From positions 310,001 to 374,000 of the forward strand of contig CAWHTX010000003.1 of NCBI GenBank assembly GCA_963832355.1: DNA of 64,000 nucleotides, in the 5' to 3' direction. Shown piece by piece: positions 54,419-63,852 of the stretch. Under the pieces are notes generated by a model. That model ran no database searches, was not told the origin of the DNA, and was given only the letters and a program-made list of their open reading frames with translations. This DNA comes from DATFVA01 sp963832355 (GTDB lineage: Bacteria; Bacteroidota; Ignavibacteria; Ignavibacteriales; Ignavibacteriaceae). Made by a program: the position numbers and the translations under genes. Numbering within the stretch: the first letter of the stretch is position 1; every line of letters starts with the position of its first letter.

Positions 54419-54929
54419 TGTCCATCCCTAACAAATATTTAAAAGATGTGTGGTAAAAAAGTATTTATTGTCGGGAACAAACGCAACTGGAAAAACATAC
54501 TAATGCAATTTTTATTCAGACGATAAAATGGCGGTATCAGAATAAGAGATAATTTCACATGGTGCAGATTGGCATGGAATGACCGGGGTTGAACTTCGCA
54601 TTAAAAAACTATATAATTCATTTATAAAAAAAGTTTGGTGCATGCTCACTAAACATAACTACGAGTGCTTCCTATTCTGTCCGGACTCAGCCTCAACCTC
54701 ACTGTTGATTATTTCAACAATATAACCTCCACAAACGTCCCAGAAACGTTCATGAACCGTCTTTCCCCCGGTATAAATACGGCATTAACCCGAGTGTCAC
54801 GCTGGTGTATAATAATTGACTCCTGTGTGATAAATTTCGCGGATTGTGTGCGGGATTAGCCGAAGTTTAGTTAAATTTAAAGATAGAAATTTTACATTTT
54901 TTGCAATATTCTGATTACAGGGAAATCAA
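54419..54929. other. Gene-poor stretch holding a gene remnant
   Basis: 511 bases between the Yip1 gene and the tryptophanase gene. Apart from the outer-membrane-protein remnant at 54659-54819 I see no gene, RNA or strong dyad. Stop codons occur in all frames before 54659. Confidence 0.5.
54659..54819 (+). pseudogene. Remnant of an outer-membrane beta-barrel C-terminus
   Basis: Two frames carry pieces that look like barrel strands: LSGLSLNLTVDYFNNI in the frame from 54665, and YKYGINPSVTLVYNN followed by TGA (54817-54819) in another. The second ends as outer-membrane proteins usually do. Upstream no longer frame connects. This is the kind of trace left by a deleted gene. A chance resemblance cannot be excluded. 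Confidence 0.3.
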
Positions 54930-56316
54930 ATGAATACAATTATAGAACCTTTCAAAATTAAATCCGTAGAGCCCATAAGATTTACTACCAGGGAAGAACG
55001 CGTTGAACTGCTTAAAAAGGCCGGCTATAATACCTTTATGCTGCATGCCGATGATGTGTTGATAGATCTGCTTACAGACAGCGGGACATCTGCCATGAGC
55101 TCAATGCAATGGGCCGGTATTATGCAGGGAGATGAATCGTATGCCGGTTCGAAAAGTTTCTACCGCTTCGAGGATATGATTAAGAAAATTACAGGACTTC
55201 AGTATATAATCCCAACTCACCAGGGAAGAGCTGCTGAAAAAATACTCTTTTCGATTGTAGGCGGCGAGGGTAAGTTCATTCCTAATAACACTCATTTTGA
55301 TACCACCCGTGCAAATGTCGAGTTTACGAATGCTGTAGCAGTTGATCTTCTGAATGAAGACGGAAAACATCCCGAAATAAGAGCTCCTTTTAAAGGAAAT
55401 ATGGATATTGAAAAGCTCGAAAATTTCATAAAGGAAAAGGGCAAAGAAAATATCCCGGTCTGTATGATAACTGTAACGAATAATTCGGGCGGGGGACAGC
55501 CTGTCTCAATGCAGAATATCCGCGAAGTGAAGGAAGTACTTAAGAAGTATGACATTCCTCTTTTCCTCGATGCATGCCGCTTCGCGGAAAACGCCTACTT
55601 CATTAAAAAGCGTGAGAAAGGCTACCAGGATAAGTCGCTGCTGGAAATAGCACAGGAAATGTTTTCCTATGCAGACGGGGCAACCATGAGTGCAAAGAAG
55701 GATGGTCTTGCAAATATAGGCGGCTTTCTTGCCATGAATGACGACCAGCTTGCAATGAACTGCCGGAATCTTCTGATTGTTACTGAAGGGTTTCCGACTT
55801 ATGGAGGACTTGCAGGTCGGGATCTTGAAGCTGTTGCACAGGGACTTGAAGAGGTTCTTGATGAACATTACTCTGCAGTATCGCATAAGAAGCGTTGAAT
55901 ACCTCGGTGAAAAACTTGTCTCTGCGGGAGTTCCAATCATTGAACCCCCGGGAGGACATGCAATTTATCTCGACGCCAAAAGATTTCTTCCTAATATCCC
56001 TCAGGATCAGTTTCCGGGTCAGTCAATTGTGTGTGCTCTTTATATTGAAGGCGGCATCCGTGCGGTTGAGATCGGGAGCGTAATGTTCGGCAAGTACGAC
56101 AAAAACGGAAAACTCATCCCTCCACCGATGGAACTGGTAAGGCTGGCCATTCCCAGGAGGGTTTATACCCAGAGCCATATCGACTATGTTCTTGAGGTTA
56201 TGCTTGAAGTGTACAAAAAAAGAAGTTCATTAAAAGGTTACAGGATTACCTATCAGGCACCTATGCTGAGGCATTTTACCGCGCAGTTTGAAGAGATAGG
56301 TCACGATACAAAATAA
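54930..56316 (+). pseudogene. tnaA: Tryptophanase (beta-eliminating lyase), frameshifted
   Basis: The first frame (54930-55898) and a second running to 56316 join if one T at 55872 is removed, giving DEHYLQYRIRSVEYLGEKL and a full 461 residues. The enzyme is a PLP-dependent lyase that splits tryptophan to indole, pyruvate and ammonia. Motifs are complete: IDLLTDSGTSAMS, THQGRAAEK, NNTHFDTTRANVEF, the PLP Lys in MSAKKDGLANIGG, PTYGGLAGRD and RLAIPRRVYTQSHID. Tyrosine phenol-lyase is the close alternative; the NTHFDTTRANVEF segment favours tryptophanase. Since only one base is wrong in an otherwise intact gene, an assembly error is likely. Confidence 0.87.
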
Positions 56317-56324
56317 GAAAGTAT

Positions 56325-57149
56325 ATGAAGGTAAAGAAGAATTATTCCTTAACAAATAATAGAACGATCTGGCGCCTCATTCCTTCCGGAGATAAACTAT
56401 TGATTGAGGAAAGGGATGAAAATACCAAGCAGGTGTATTTCAACTGTGTTGAAATTGAGTCGGGCAAATACCTGTTGAAAGATTTTCAGCTTGATGAGAA
56501 ATTCTGGGCAGGTGTGGAAGCGTTTGAAGATAACCGGATATACTTCCATAAATTTGTAAAACCTGATATGCCGGGTCATATAGGAATTTATGTATATGAC
56601 CTGAATTCGGGCAGCTTCATCTGGAAAAGGGAAGATCTTGTTTTCCTTTTTCTCATCAAAGACCGTGTCTTTGCTTTTATTCAAAAGTTCGAAAGCCGGG
56701 AAATATTTTCCCTGGATGCCCGGACGGGTGAACTTCTGGAGGAATACGGTGAAAACACGGAGGAAGCGAACAGAATGCGGGAAAAACTTCTGCAGGAAGA
56801 GGATTTAAAATATAAGAATTACCTGTTCCCTGAGCCGTACGAAACCGTAAAGATTTCCCCGGAATACAGGCCCCTTGTGGAAAAAATAAGAGAAAATGAG
56901 ATAGTATCCGGAATTATCGATTTTGTAAAATATAATGATCTGTTACTGCTCAGTTATCACACCGTTGCTGAAGAGGGAAGTCTGAATAATCACTTCAGAG
57001 TTATTGAAATTGATACCGGAAAGATTATTTTTAAAGATGTGCTTAATGCGGGGATTACTTCCTACATACCCGATTCCTTTTTCATTAGGGATAATCTCCT
57101 GTTCCTGATTAAAAATAAAAATGAACTTATGGTTTTTTCGTTAGATTGA
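56325..57149 (+). CDS. DUF4905-like protein
   Basis: A 274-residue soluble protein with repeated beta-rich segments (KLLIEERDENTKQVYFNCVEIESG, GIYVYDLNSGSFIWKRED, IFSLDARTGELLEEYG), which suggests an irregular beta-propeller. It matches the DUF4905 family of Bacteroidota as far as I can tell. No catalytic motif is visible. It starts 8 bases after the tryptophanase gene and precedes the AMMECR1 gene by 18 bases. Confidence 0.75.
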   Translation: MKVKKNYSLTNNRTIWRLIPSGDKLLIEERDENTKQVYFNCVEIESGKYLLKDFQLDEKFWAGVEAFEDNRIYFHKFVKPDMPGHIGIYVYDLNSGSFIWKREDLVFLFLIKDRVFAFIQKFESREIFSLDARTGELLEEYGENTEEANRMREKLLQEEDLKYKNYLFPEPYETVKISPEYRPLVEKIRENEIVSGIIDFVKYNDLLLLSYHTVAEEGSLNNHFRVIEIDTGKIIFKDVLNAGITSYIPDSFFIRDNLLFLIKNKNELMVFSLD

Positions 57150-57167
57150 ATTTGAAGGTTAAGTAAT

Positions 57168-57746
57168 ATGGAATTAAGCTCTGAAGAAAAATCGGTCCTG
57201 CTTAAAGCAGCAAGGGATTCAATAAAATCAGTTTTTGATGAAATTGAAATACCCTCTCCAGATTATCAGAAGTACCCTTCTTTAAAGATACGATCAGGCG
57301 CTTTTGTTACACTCACTGTTAAAAGAAACCTGCGGGGCTGTATAGGATATATATTTGCTGAAATGGGTCTGTTCGAAACCGTCTGTGAAGCTGCGGTGCA
57401 GGCTGCATTCCGCGATCCCCGCTTCCTGCCGGTTTCCGCGGAAGAAGTTGAACAGCTGGAGATAGAGATCTCGGTTTTGTCACCATCAAAAAAAATAAAT
57501 GGTTACGAGGAAATTGAAATAGGTAAACACGGATTGATATTAAACCACCTTGGAAGAAGGGGACTACTGCTTCCGCAGGTAGCTCCGGAAAATAATTTTG
57601 ACCGCGACAGGTTCCTCTGCGCGATTTGTGAAAAGGCAGGGTTCGAACCATATTTATGGCAGAAACAAAAACTAAATATTGAAGTCTTCACTGCTGAAAT
57701 ATTTTCTGAGGAAGGAGAAAGGAAAAGGTCCTATGTCTCTGATTAG
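57168..57746 (+). CDS. amrA: AMMECR1-domain protein (AmmeMemoRadiSam system protein A)
   Basis: 192 residues. The AMMECR1 core is clear: GAFVTLTVKRNLRGCIGYI with the invariant LRGCIG, then AAFRDPRFLPVSAEEVEQLEIEISVLSP and HGLILNHLGRRGLLLPQV. In prokaryotes the protein co-occurs with Memo and a radical-SAM enzyme in a system whose substrate is not established. The next gene, a Memo protein, overlaps by 14 bases. The radical-SAM partner is not in the window. Confidence 0.93.
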   Translation: MELSSEEKSVLLKAARDSIKSVFDEIEIPSPDYQKYPSLKIRSGAFVTLTVKRNLRGCIGYIFAEMGLFETVCEAAVQAAFRDPRFLPVSAEEVEQLEIEISVLSPSKKINGYEEIEIGKHGLILNHLGRRGLLLPQVAPENNFDRDRFLCAICEKAGFEPYLWQKQKLNIEVFTAEIFSEEGERKRSYVSD

Positions 57747-58554
57747 AAAACCGGCAGTAGCTGGGTATTTTTATCCCGCAGATCCTTCAAAACTTAAAAG
57801 CGAAATTGAGTACCTTCTTTCTGCTGCAGATAAGAGAGAAGTACCGGGAAAATTATTCGGGATCGTTTCACCGCACGCGGGGTATACCTATTCCGGGAAA
57901 ACAGCAGCCTTCGGGTTTAAGCTGCTTGATAAAAAGCAGATTAAAACAGTGATTATTATCTCACCCAGCCACAGGGAATATTTCCCGGGCATATCGATTT
58001 ATAATGGAGATGCTTACAGAACACCCCTCGGTGAAGTTCCGTTAAACAAAAAGGCGGCAGATGCTCTTGCACTAAACGCCAAAACTATTTTTAAGGGAAA
58101 AGAGGGACACGGGGAAGAACATGCCATAGAAGTTCAGATCCCATTTCTTCAGATGGTACTGGATGACTTTGAAATTGTACCTGTTGTTATGGGCGACCAG
58201 GGAAAACTGTATATCGATGAATTAACTGAACGATTAAAAGATGCGTTTGATGAAAATACCCTTGTTGTCTCAAGCTCTGATCTTTCTCATTATTACCCAG
58301 GACATGTTGCTGATAAAATGGATTCGCTTGTTGAAAGGGATATTAGTCTTTTTAATTATGATGGACTTTATGAAAATTTTGAGAACAGAAGATGCGAAGC
58401 CTGCGGTGCCGGAACTATTATAGCTATGATGAAATCAGCGGATAAGTTGAACTTCAATAAATCTATGGTGCTTAACAGAAGCGATTCGGGTGATACAACA
58501 GGAGATAAGAACGAAGTGGTAGGTTACCTTTCCGCAGCTGTTTATGGAGAATGA
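57733..58554 (+). CDS. amrB: Memo-family protein (AmmeMemoRadiSam system protein B)
   Basis: 273 residues from ATG 57733; a start further left at 57679 would overlap amrA much more. The Memo metal and active-site residues are present: His in VSPHAGYTYSG, His in EGHGEEHAIEVQIPFLQ, His in SSSDLSHYYPG and Cys in CEACGAGTI. The fold is related to class III extradiol dioxygenases, and human MEMO1 binds iron or copper. AmrA, AmrB and the following DUF2520 gene are coupled by overlaps of stop and start. Confidence 0.93.
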   Translation: MSLIRKPAVAGYFYPADPSKLKSEIEYLLSAADKREVPGKLFGIVSPHAGYTYSGKTAAFGFKLLDKKQIKTVIIISPSHREYFPGISIYNGDAYRTPLGEVPLNKKAADALALNAKTIFKGKEGHGEEHAIEVQIPFLQMVLDDFEIVPVVMGDQGKLYIDELTERLKDAFDENTLVVSSSDLSHYYPGHVADKMDSLVERDISLFNYDGLYENFENRRCEACGAGTIIAMMKSADKLNFNKSMVLNRSDSGDTTGDKNEVVGYLSAAVYGE

Positions 58555-59460
58555 TTGCTGAATAAAAGCTCAGAAATAACATTTGTTGGTGCGGGTAAAG
58601 TTGCTCATACCCTTATGCCTTTGCTGATACGGAGGAATTACAAGGTCAAAGGGGTGATAAGCAGAACTCAAAAATCCGCCCGGTCTCTCACAAAAAAGTA
58701 TAACCTGGAATTCGGCTCTGATAAACCGGGATCTATTCCCCCGGATGTTAAGATCTTTTTCCTTACAGTTCCCGATAATCAAATTGCCATAGTGGCTAAT
58801 CAGCTTTCCACACTTAGAAAAGATTTCAAAAATTGTCTTTTTGTACATACCTCTGGCTCTGAAGGAAGCTCTGCTCTCAGGGTCCTTGAAAATAAAGGAG
58901 GTATGACAGCTTCATTTCATATTATGCAGACTTTCCCCTCCAAAAGGCAGGTAGATATAAGAAATTCATTTGCTGCTATTGAAACAAGATTTCCCGGAGC
59001 TGAACGCTACCTCTTTTCAATGGCCCGAACACTTGACCTGAAATCATTTAAGCTTAATGAGGAGGAAAAGGTATATTACCATATGGCCGGCGTATTTACT
59101 GCAAACTTTATGAACGCCAACTTCTTTGCCTCGGAAAAATTACTTGAAAAGACAGAATTGACTACCCGGGATCACTATTACATTTTTGAAGCAATTATTA
59201 ATACTACGCTGGCCAATATTAAAAATAACGGTTCGGCGTACTCACTTTCCGGTCCTGTTCAGAGAGGTGATTCACAAACCGTAAAGAAGCATATCCGGGC
59301 TTTGGCAAAACTTAAGCCGGTCCAGAGGAAGATGCTTTTACATAGCTATATTGCCCAAAGCATGGTACTGCTGGAAATAATAAAGGAGAGAGAAGGGAAG
59401 CTGAATACCGGGCAGAAAGAAATAAAAAAAATACTTACCGCTGAGATAAAGAAAATCTAG
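58555..59460 (+). CDS. Rossmann-like DUF2520 oxidoreductase
   Basis: 301 residues with an N-terminal dinucleotide site (ITFVGAGKVAHTLMPLLIRRNY) and the VPDNQIAIVA and HTSGSEGSSAL segments of DUF2520 proteins, which resemble pyrroline-5-carboxylate reductases and F420-dependent reductases. Substrate unknown. The start is TTG 58555, directly after the amrB stop (TGATTG) with GGAG 5 bases ahead. The 3' end overlaps the convergent PiT gene by 4 bases. Confidence 0.85.
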   Translation: MLNKSSEITFVGAGKVAHTLMPLLIRRNYKVKGVISRTQKSARSLTKKYNLEFGSDKPGSIPPDVKIFFLTVPDNQIAIVANQLSTLRKDFKNCLFVHTSGSEGSSALRVLENKGGMTASFHIMQTFPSKRQVDIRNSFAAIETRFPGAERYLFSMARTLDLKSFKLNEEEKVYYHMAGVFTANFMNANFFASEKLLEKTELTTRDHYYIFEAIINTTLANIKNNGSAYSLSGPVQRGDSQTVKKHIRALAKLKPVQRKMLLHSYIAQSMVLLEIIKEREGKLNTGQKEIKKILTAEIKKI

Positions 59461-60443
59461 GTGAATAACTGCGAAATATAAAATGTAACCATAGCAAAAG
59501 CGGCTGATAAAGGTATAGTCAGTACCCAGGCCCAGAGAATATTTCGTGCAACTCCCCATCTGACAGCAGAAAACCCTTTAACCGAACCGACTCCAATTAT
59601 TGAACCCGTTATTGTATGTGTTGTGCTAACGGGGATACCCCAAATCGAAGCAAGTGAAATAGTTATTCCTGATGCAGTTTCGGCACTGAATCCGCCGAAC
59701 GGAGTCAGCTTCGTAACACGCATGCCGAGGGTTTTGATAACTTTCCATCCGCCTATCAGTGTGCCGAGTGCTATAACTGTGTAGCTCACCATTATAACGT
59801 AGAACGGGATATAAAAAGTATTTCCAAGTACTCCGTTTGTAAAAAGAACTAGTGCAATAATCCCAATGGTTTTCTGTGCATCGTTTGAGCCGTGACTCAG
59901 CGAATATAATGCTGCTGAAACGAGCTGAAGCTTCCTAAAATATTTATCTACCTTGAAAGGCGATTTGTTCCGTACTATCCAGAGAGTAATTACCGAGAAG
60001 ATTAAAGCAATAACAAACCCCATTATCGGTGCAAGAAAAATAAATATTACAACTTTGGTGTATCCTGATACTATGATTGCCCCGAATCCGGCTTTCGCAA
60101 TTCCGGCACCGCCGTAGCCTCCAATAATAGAATGCGAAACCGAGATCGGCATTCCATAATGAGTTGCCGTTGCAGAGAGGAGTATAGCTCCTACCAGTCC
60201 TGAAAAAATCACATGGTTATCAACTATGTTTACGTCAACAATACCCTTGCCGATGGTGGTTGCAACACTAACGCCGAATATAAAAGCCGCCGCAAAATTG
60301 AAGAAAGCGGCCCAGGCAACTGCCTGGCCGGGACTCAAAACACGGGTGGATACAACAGTTGCAATTGAATTTGCTGCATCGTTCATTCCATTATAAAAAT
60401 CGAATACGAGTGCGAGCAGGATAATGATTAGGGCATATTCCAT
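59457..60443 (-). CDS. pitA: PiT-family inorganic phosphate transporter
   Basis: 328 residues and about ten helices. Two inverted repeats each carry the family signature: FYNGMNDAANSIATVV near the N-terminus and SHGSNDAQKTIGIIAL after the middle. GIPVSTTHTITGSIIGVG near the end and the MPISVSHSIIGG segment are typical. It moves Pi (or metal-phosphate) with H+ or Na+. The DUF47 gene is one base upstream, the usual PiT pairing. Confidence 0.95.
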   Translation of the reverse strand: MEYALIIILLALVFDFYNGMNDAANSIATVVSTRVLSPGQAVAWAAFFNFAAAFIFGVSVATTIGKGIVDVNIVDNHVIFSGLVGAILLSATATHYGMPISVSHSIIGGYGGAGIAKAGFGAIIVSGYTKVVIFIFLAPIMGFVIALIFSVITLWIVRNKSPFKVDKYFRKLQLVSAALYSLSHGSNDAQKTIGIIALVLFTNGVLGNTFYIPFYVIMVSYTVIALGTLIGGWKVIKTLGMRVTKLTPFGGFSAETASGITISLASIWGIPVSTTHTITGSIIGVGSVKGFSAVRWGVARNILWAWVLTIPLSAAFAMVTFYISQLFT

Positions 60444-60444
60444 T

Positions 60445-61056
60445 TTACGTATTCTTAATGAAAAGGCTGATTAGAAGGTTTGCTGTTGACTGGCATTTAT
60501 CAGATGTATTCTCCAGTATTTCCAGTATCTCTTTACGCTTGATGATCTCGATAGCATTGGTCTCATTTTCAAAAAGCTCTTTCAGCGCCTGCCTGTAAAC
60601 ATTATCCGCTTCTGTTTCAAGGACCTTAACTGCTTTCATTTCGTTGGTGCGCTTTACTTTCAGATCCTGTATTGCTATGCCGAGTTCTTTTACCTGTTCA
60701 ACTATTACGGCAGACAGCTTATCTGCATATTTTACTTTGTTCTGTAAATTATAAGTATCGATCCTGCTTGTTGCTCCCAGCAGCATATCGCTGATATCAT
60801 CCAGTCTTTTGATCAGACCGAAGATATCCTCTCTGTCAAAGGGGGTAATATAAGTTTTATTCAGCCGCTTGGTCACTTTGGAGGTGATCTCGTCACACCT
60901 CAGTTCCAATGGTTTAATTTTCAGCAGAATGTCATGATTAATTTTATCACTTGAAAAAAGCTGATGCGTAAGGTCAGCCATTTCCCCTATATGGGTTATC
61001 ATTTCTTTAAAGTTGTCGAAGTACTTCTCTTCCTTCGGCAGTAAATTTTTAAACAT
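60445..61056 (-). CDS. DUF47 (PhoU-like) PiT accessory protein
   Basis: 203 residues, all alpha-helical: LTHQLFSSDKINHDILLKI, LRCDEITSKVTKRLNKTYITPFDREDIFGLI and VLETEADNVYRQALKELFE. This is the DUF47/PhoU-related family that regulates PiT transporters. The characteristic TPFDREDI segment is present. The gene opens a two-gene operon with pitA. Confidence 0.94.
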   Translation of the reverse strand: MFKNLLPKEEKYFDNFKEMITHIGEMADLTHQLFSSDKINHDILLKIKPLELRCDEITSKVTKRLNKTYITPFDREDIFGLIKRLDDISDMLLGATSRIDTYNLQNKVKYADKLSAVIVEQVKELGIAIQDLKVKRTNEMKAVKVLETEADNVYRQALKELFENETNAIEIIKRKEILEILENTSDKCQSTANLLISLFIKNT

Positions 61057-61264
61057 TTATATTCCCTCATTCTCATTCGACGGGGCAAAGATAAAAAATT
61101 ATCTGCTATTAGAGAAATGTTAGAACAGATCGGTTTGGGTTAATGGTTCCGGCCGACCCGATGCCGCAAATGCATGTATAGTAAGTGATTGGGCCTTCCT
61201 GTTTTCAGAACCTTGATCATTTTTGTATATTTCCACTCAATTTTTCAAGTATTAAAGGAATTCA

Positions 61265-62764
61265 ATGGCTAAACAGACTGATTTGCTGGACAAAATTGTA
61301 TCACTGTCGAAAAGAAGAGGATTTGTATTCCAGTCGAGTGAGATATACGGAGGACTTAACGGGTGCTGGGATTACGGTCCCCTCGGAGTCGAACTTCTGA
61401 AAAATGTTAAAGAAGAGTGGTGGAAGTTCATGACATACCGGGAAGATGTGGAAGGACTGGATGCATCTATTCTTATGCATCCACGGGTATGGGAAGCTTC
61501 AGGGCACGTTGAAAATTTTACAGATCCTATGGTTGACTGTAAACAGTGCAAGGCAAGATTCCGTTTAGATCTGTTGGGCGATATGATAAATGAGAAGAAA
61601 AAAACTAAAGCCATTGAAGAAGTAAAGAACAAGGTTAACGGTAATGCAGAGCTGTCTCACGAATACGAAAGTATTCTGGATGCATCTGTATCCGGAGGAA
61701 CAGCTTCAGTGGATATTGCCTTTACTGCTATGCTTGAGAACCCGGATTTTAGTCCCATTCTGCTGTCAGAGTTAAACTGTCCCCAGTGCGGGAACAAAGG
61801 TACCTTCACCCCGGCGCGTCAGTTTAATCTTATGTTTAAGACATTTATCGGTCCTGTAGAAGATGCCGGTGCGGTTGTGTATCTCCGGCCCGAAACAGCA
61901 CAGGGTATCTTCGTCGATTTCCTCAACGTACTCAATTCCTCGCGACAAAAGGTTCCATTCGGTATTGCCCAGATCGGTAAAGCTTTCAGGAACGAGATAA
62001 ACACAAAGAATTTTCTCTTCAGGACGAGGGAATTTGAGCAGATGGAGATGCAGTTCTTTGTTAATCCATCGGATGATAAGAAATGGTTCGAATACTGGAA
62101 GGAACAGAGAATTAGCTGGTATAAATCGATGGGATTAACTGAATCCAGGCTGCGTTTCCACGACCATCCGGTTGAAAAACTTGCCCATTACGCCAAGGAA
62201 GCAACTGATATTGAATACCAATTCCCATTCGGCTGGGGAGAGATTGAAGGTATTCACAACAGGACAAATTTTGATCTCAGCAGGCACGAGGAATATTCGG
62301 GTAAATCGATGAAATACTTCGATGAAGAATCTAAAGAAAAATACATCCCGTTTATTATTGAAAGTTCTGCCGGTGCAAGCAGGTCATTTATGGCTTTCCT
62401 TGTTGATGCCTATTATGAAGAGGAGGTTAAAGGTGAGACCCGTTCTGTTCTCCGTTTTCATCCTAAACTTGCCCCGATAAAAGCCGCTGTTTTCCCGCTG
62501 GTGAATAAAGACGGCATGCCCGAAATAGCCAGGGAAATTGAATCAGACCTCAGAAGAAATTTTAAGGTCTTCTACGACGATAAAGGAGCAGTAGGAAGAA
62601 GATACAGACGGCAGGATGAAGCCGGGACTCCTTTCTGCATAACAGTTGACACCCAGACGCTTGAGGATAAGACTGTTACCGTGCGCGAAAGGGATTCGAT
62701 GGAGCAGGTAAGGGTTGCCTCAACTGCTTTGAAGAATTATCTTCTCGACAAGCTCACTATATAG
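61265..62764 (+). CDS. glyS: Glycine-tRNA ligase (dimeric type)
   Basis: Charges tRNA-Gly. This is the single-chain class II enzyme of the eukaryote/archaea/some-bacteria type: FVFQSSEIYGGLNGCWDYGPLG at the start, zinc-type pairs (CKQCKARF, CPQCGNKG), motif 2 region RNEINTKNFLFRTREFEQMEMQFF, IESSAGASRSFMAFL and an anticodon domain (GRRYRRQDEAGTPFCITVD). 499 residues is normal. GGAATTCA precedes the ATG; the gene stands alone. Confidence 0.97.
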   Translation: MAKQTDLLDKIVSLSKRRGFVFQSSEIYGGLNGCWDYGPLGVELLKNVKEEWWKFMTYREDVEGLDASILMHPRVWEASGHVENFTDPMVDCKQCKARFRLDLLGDMINEKKKTKAIEEVKNKVNGNAELSHEYESILDASVSGGTASVDIAFTAMLENPDFSPILLSELNCPQCGNKGTFTPARQFNLMFKTFIGPVEDAGAVVYLRPETAQGIFVDFLNVLNSSRQKVPFGIAQIGKAFRNEINTKNFLFRTREFEQMEMQFFVNPSDDKKWFEYWKEQRISWYKSMGLTESRLRFHDHPVEKLAHYAKEATDIEYQFPFGWGEIEGIHNRTNFDLSRHEEYSGKSMKYFDEESKEKYIPFIIESSAGASRSFMAFLVDAYYEEEVKGETRSVLRFHPKLAPIKAAVFPLVNKDGMPEIAREIESDLRRNFKVFYDDKGAVGRRYRRQDEAGTPFCITVDTQTLEDKTVTVRERDSMEQVRVASTALKNYLLDKLTI

Positions 62765-62811
62765 ATATCACATACGTGATTAGTATTATAGTAAATTCTT
62801 TTGTTCCGTCC

Positions 62812-62831
62812 TACGTTGCATATACAACGTA
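62812..62831. promoter_or_regulatory. 20-bp dyad before a secreted-protein gene
   Basis: TACGTTG (62812-62818), 6 bases, CAACGTA (62825-62831), followed by TTTT. It lies 24 bases before the ATG at 62856 and 47 bases after glyS. It could be a weak glyS terminator or an operator; I cannot decide. Confidence 0.35.
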
Positions 62832-62855
62832 TTTTCGGAAAACTAAGGAGAATTT

Positions 62856-63743
62856 ATGCGTAATGCTAAAATCAGGATATTAATATTTATATCTGGACTA
62901 TTATTGTTGACTCTGCCCTTTACCGGCAGTGACTGTAATAGCAGCAATAACCCTCCTGCACCCTCAACCGGTGGTGTGGCTGCCCCTGTAAATGTTTCAG
63001 TGGTGATAAATTCAGATTCAACCGGTCAGCATTCAACGGCACTTATAAACTGGGATGCTTCTCCGGACGAAAATCTCAGCAATTTCAGAGGATACAAAGT
63101 CGCTACTTACAAAGTTGATGCAAACCATAATGTATTATCAACTCACGAGGTTAGAGACTTATCCTATCCGGTACACTATTATACAGTTGATTCACTAGCT
63201 TTAAATACAAGGTACGAATCATTTGTTATTTCCGAATTAAATGATGGTTCGGAGGGCGATTCCGCAGGTACTTTGACCTATGCGGGAATCTATCAAAACA
63301 CTGATGGTACAATTGATGAATATCAGCAGGAAGATTCTATTATCATAAAAAGCGGTTATGGGTGGAATATTCAGACAGGCGAAGGCACTAATTATTTTTT
63401 TAATTCCTCTAATGCTGATATGATAGATATGATAATGAGAGATGGAGTTAACGATTCATTAACTTTTTATTCACCCGATAAATATTCTCCCGGAACAAAG
63501 ACGACAAAAATTATTAAAGTGGGTCCCGGACAGGATGCTTTTGATCAAACATATCTGAGTGAACCGGATATGGATTCTGTAAGAGTAGATTCCAATTATG
63601 TATATCTCCTTAAAACAATGGATGGATATTATATTAAAATATGGGTGAAAGCTATTCATTATATAGCTGGTGCTATACCACCTTATCATAATGTTGTTTT
63701 TGATTATAAAGTCCAGCCTATAGAGGGACTCAAAGTTCTGTAA
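62856..63743 (+). CDS. Secreted protein with fibronectin-like domain
   Basis: 295 residues. A signal sequence (ILIFISGLLLLTLPFTGSDC) leads into a Ser/Asn/Pro-rich linker. The Cys is preceded by GSD, a poor lipobox, so lipidation is uncertain. From about residue 45 a fibronectin-III-like domain is seen (PVNVSVVINSDSTG, ALINWDASPDENLSNFRGYKV). The remaining beta-rich half has no family I know. TAAGGAG lies 5 bases before the ATG. Confidence 0.8.
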   Translation: MRNAKIRILIFISGLLLLTLPFTGSDCNSSNNPPAPSTGGVAAPVNVSVVINSDSTGQHSTALINWDASPDENLSNFRGYKVATYKVDANHNVLSTHEVRDLSYPVHYYTVDSLALNTRYESFVISELNDGSEGDSAGTLTYAGIYQNTDGTIDEYQQEDSIIIKSGYGWNIQTGEGTNYFFNSSNADMIDMIMRDGVNDSLTFYSPDKYSPGTKTTKIIKVGPGQDAFDQTYLSEPDMDSVRVDSNYVYLLKTMDGYYIKIWVKAIHYIAGAIPPYHNVVFDYKVQPIEGLKVL

Positions 63744-63776
63744 TTTATTATATTAAGATGAAACTTTTATATTGCG

Positions 63777-63812
63777 GCGGAGGTAATAGATTGAAAATTA
63801 TCTCCGCTTTTT
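63777..63812 (+). terminator. Rho-independent terminator
   Basis: GCGGAGGTAAT (63777-63787) pairs with ATTATCTCCGC (63797-63807) over 11 bp (one G-T pair), loop 9, followed by TTTTT. Confidence 0.85.
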
Positions 63813-63852
63813 CATATATATGAAGTGTCTTTTAAAAAATTCCGGAGTAAGG

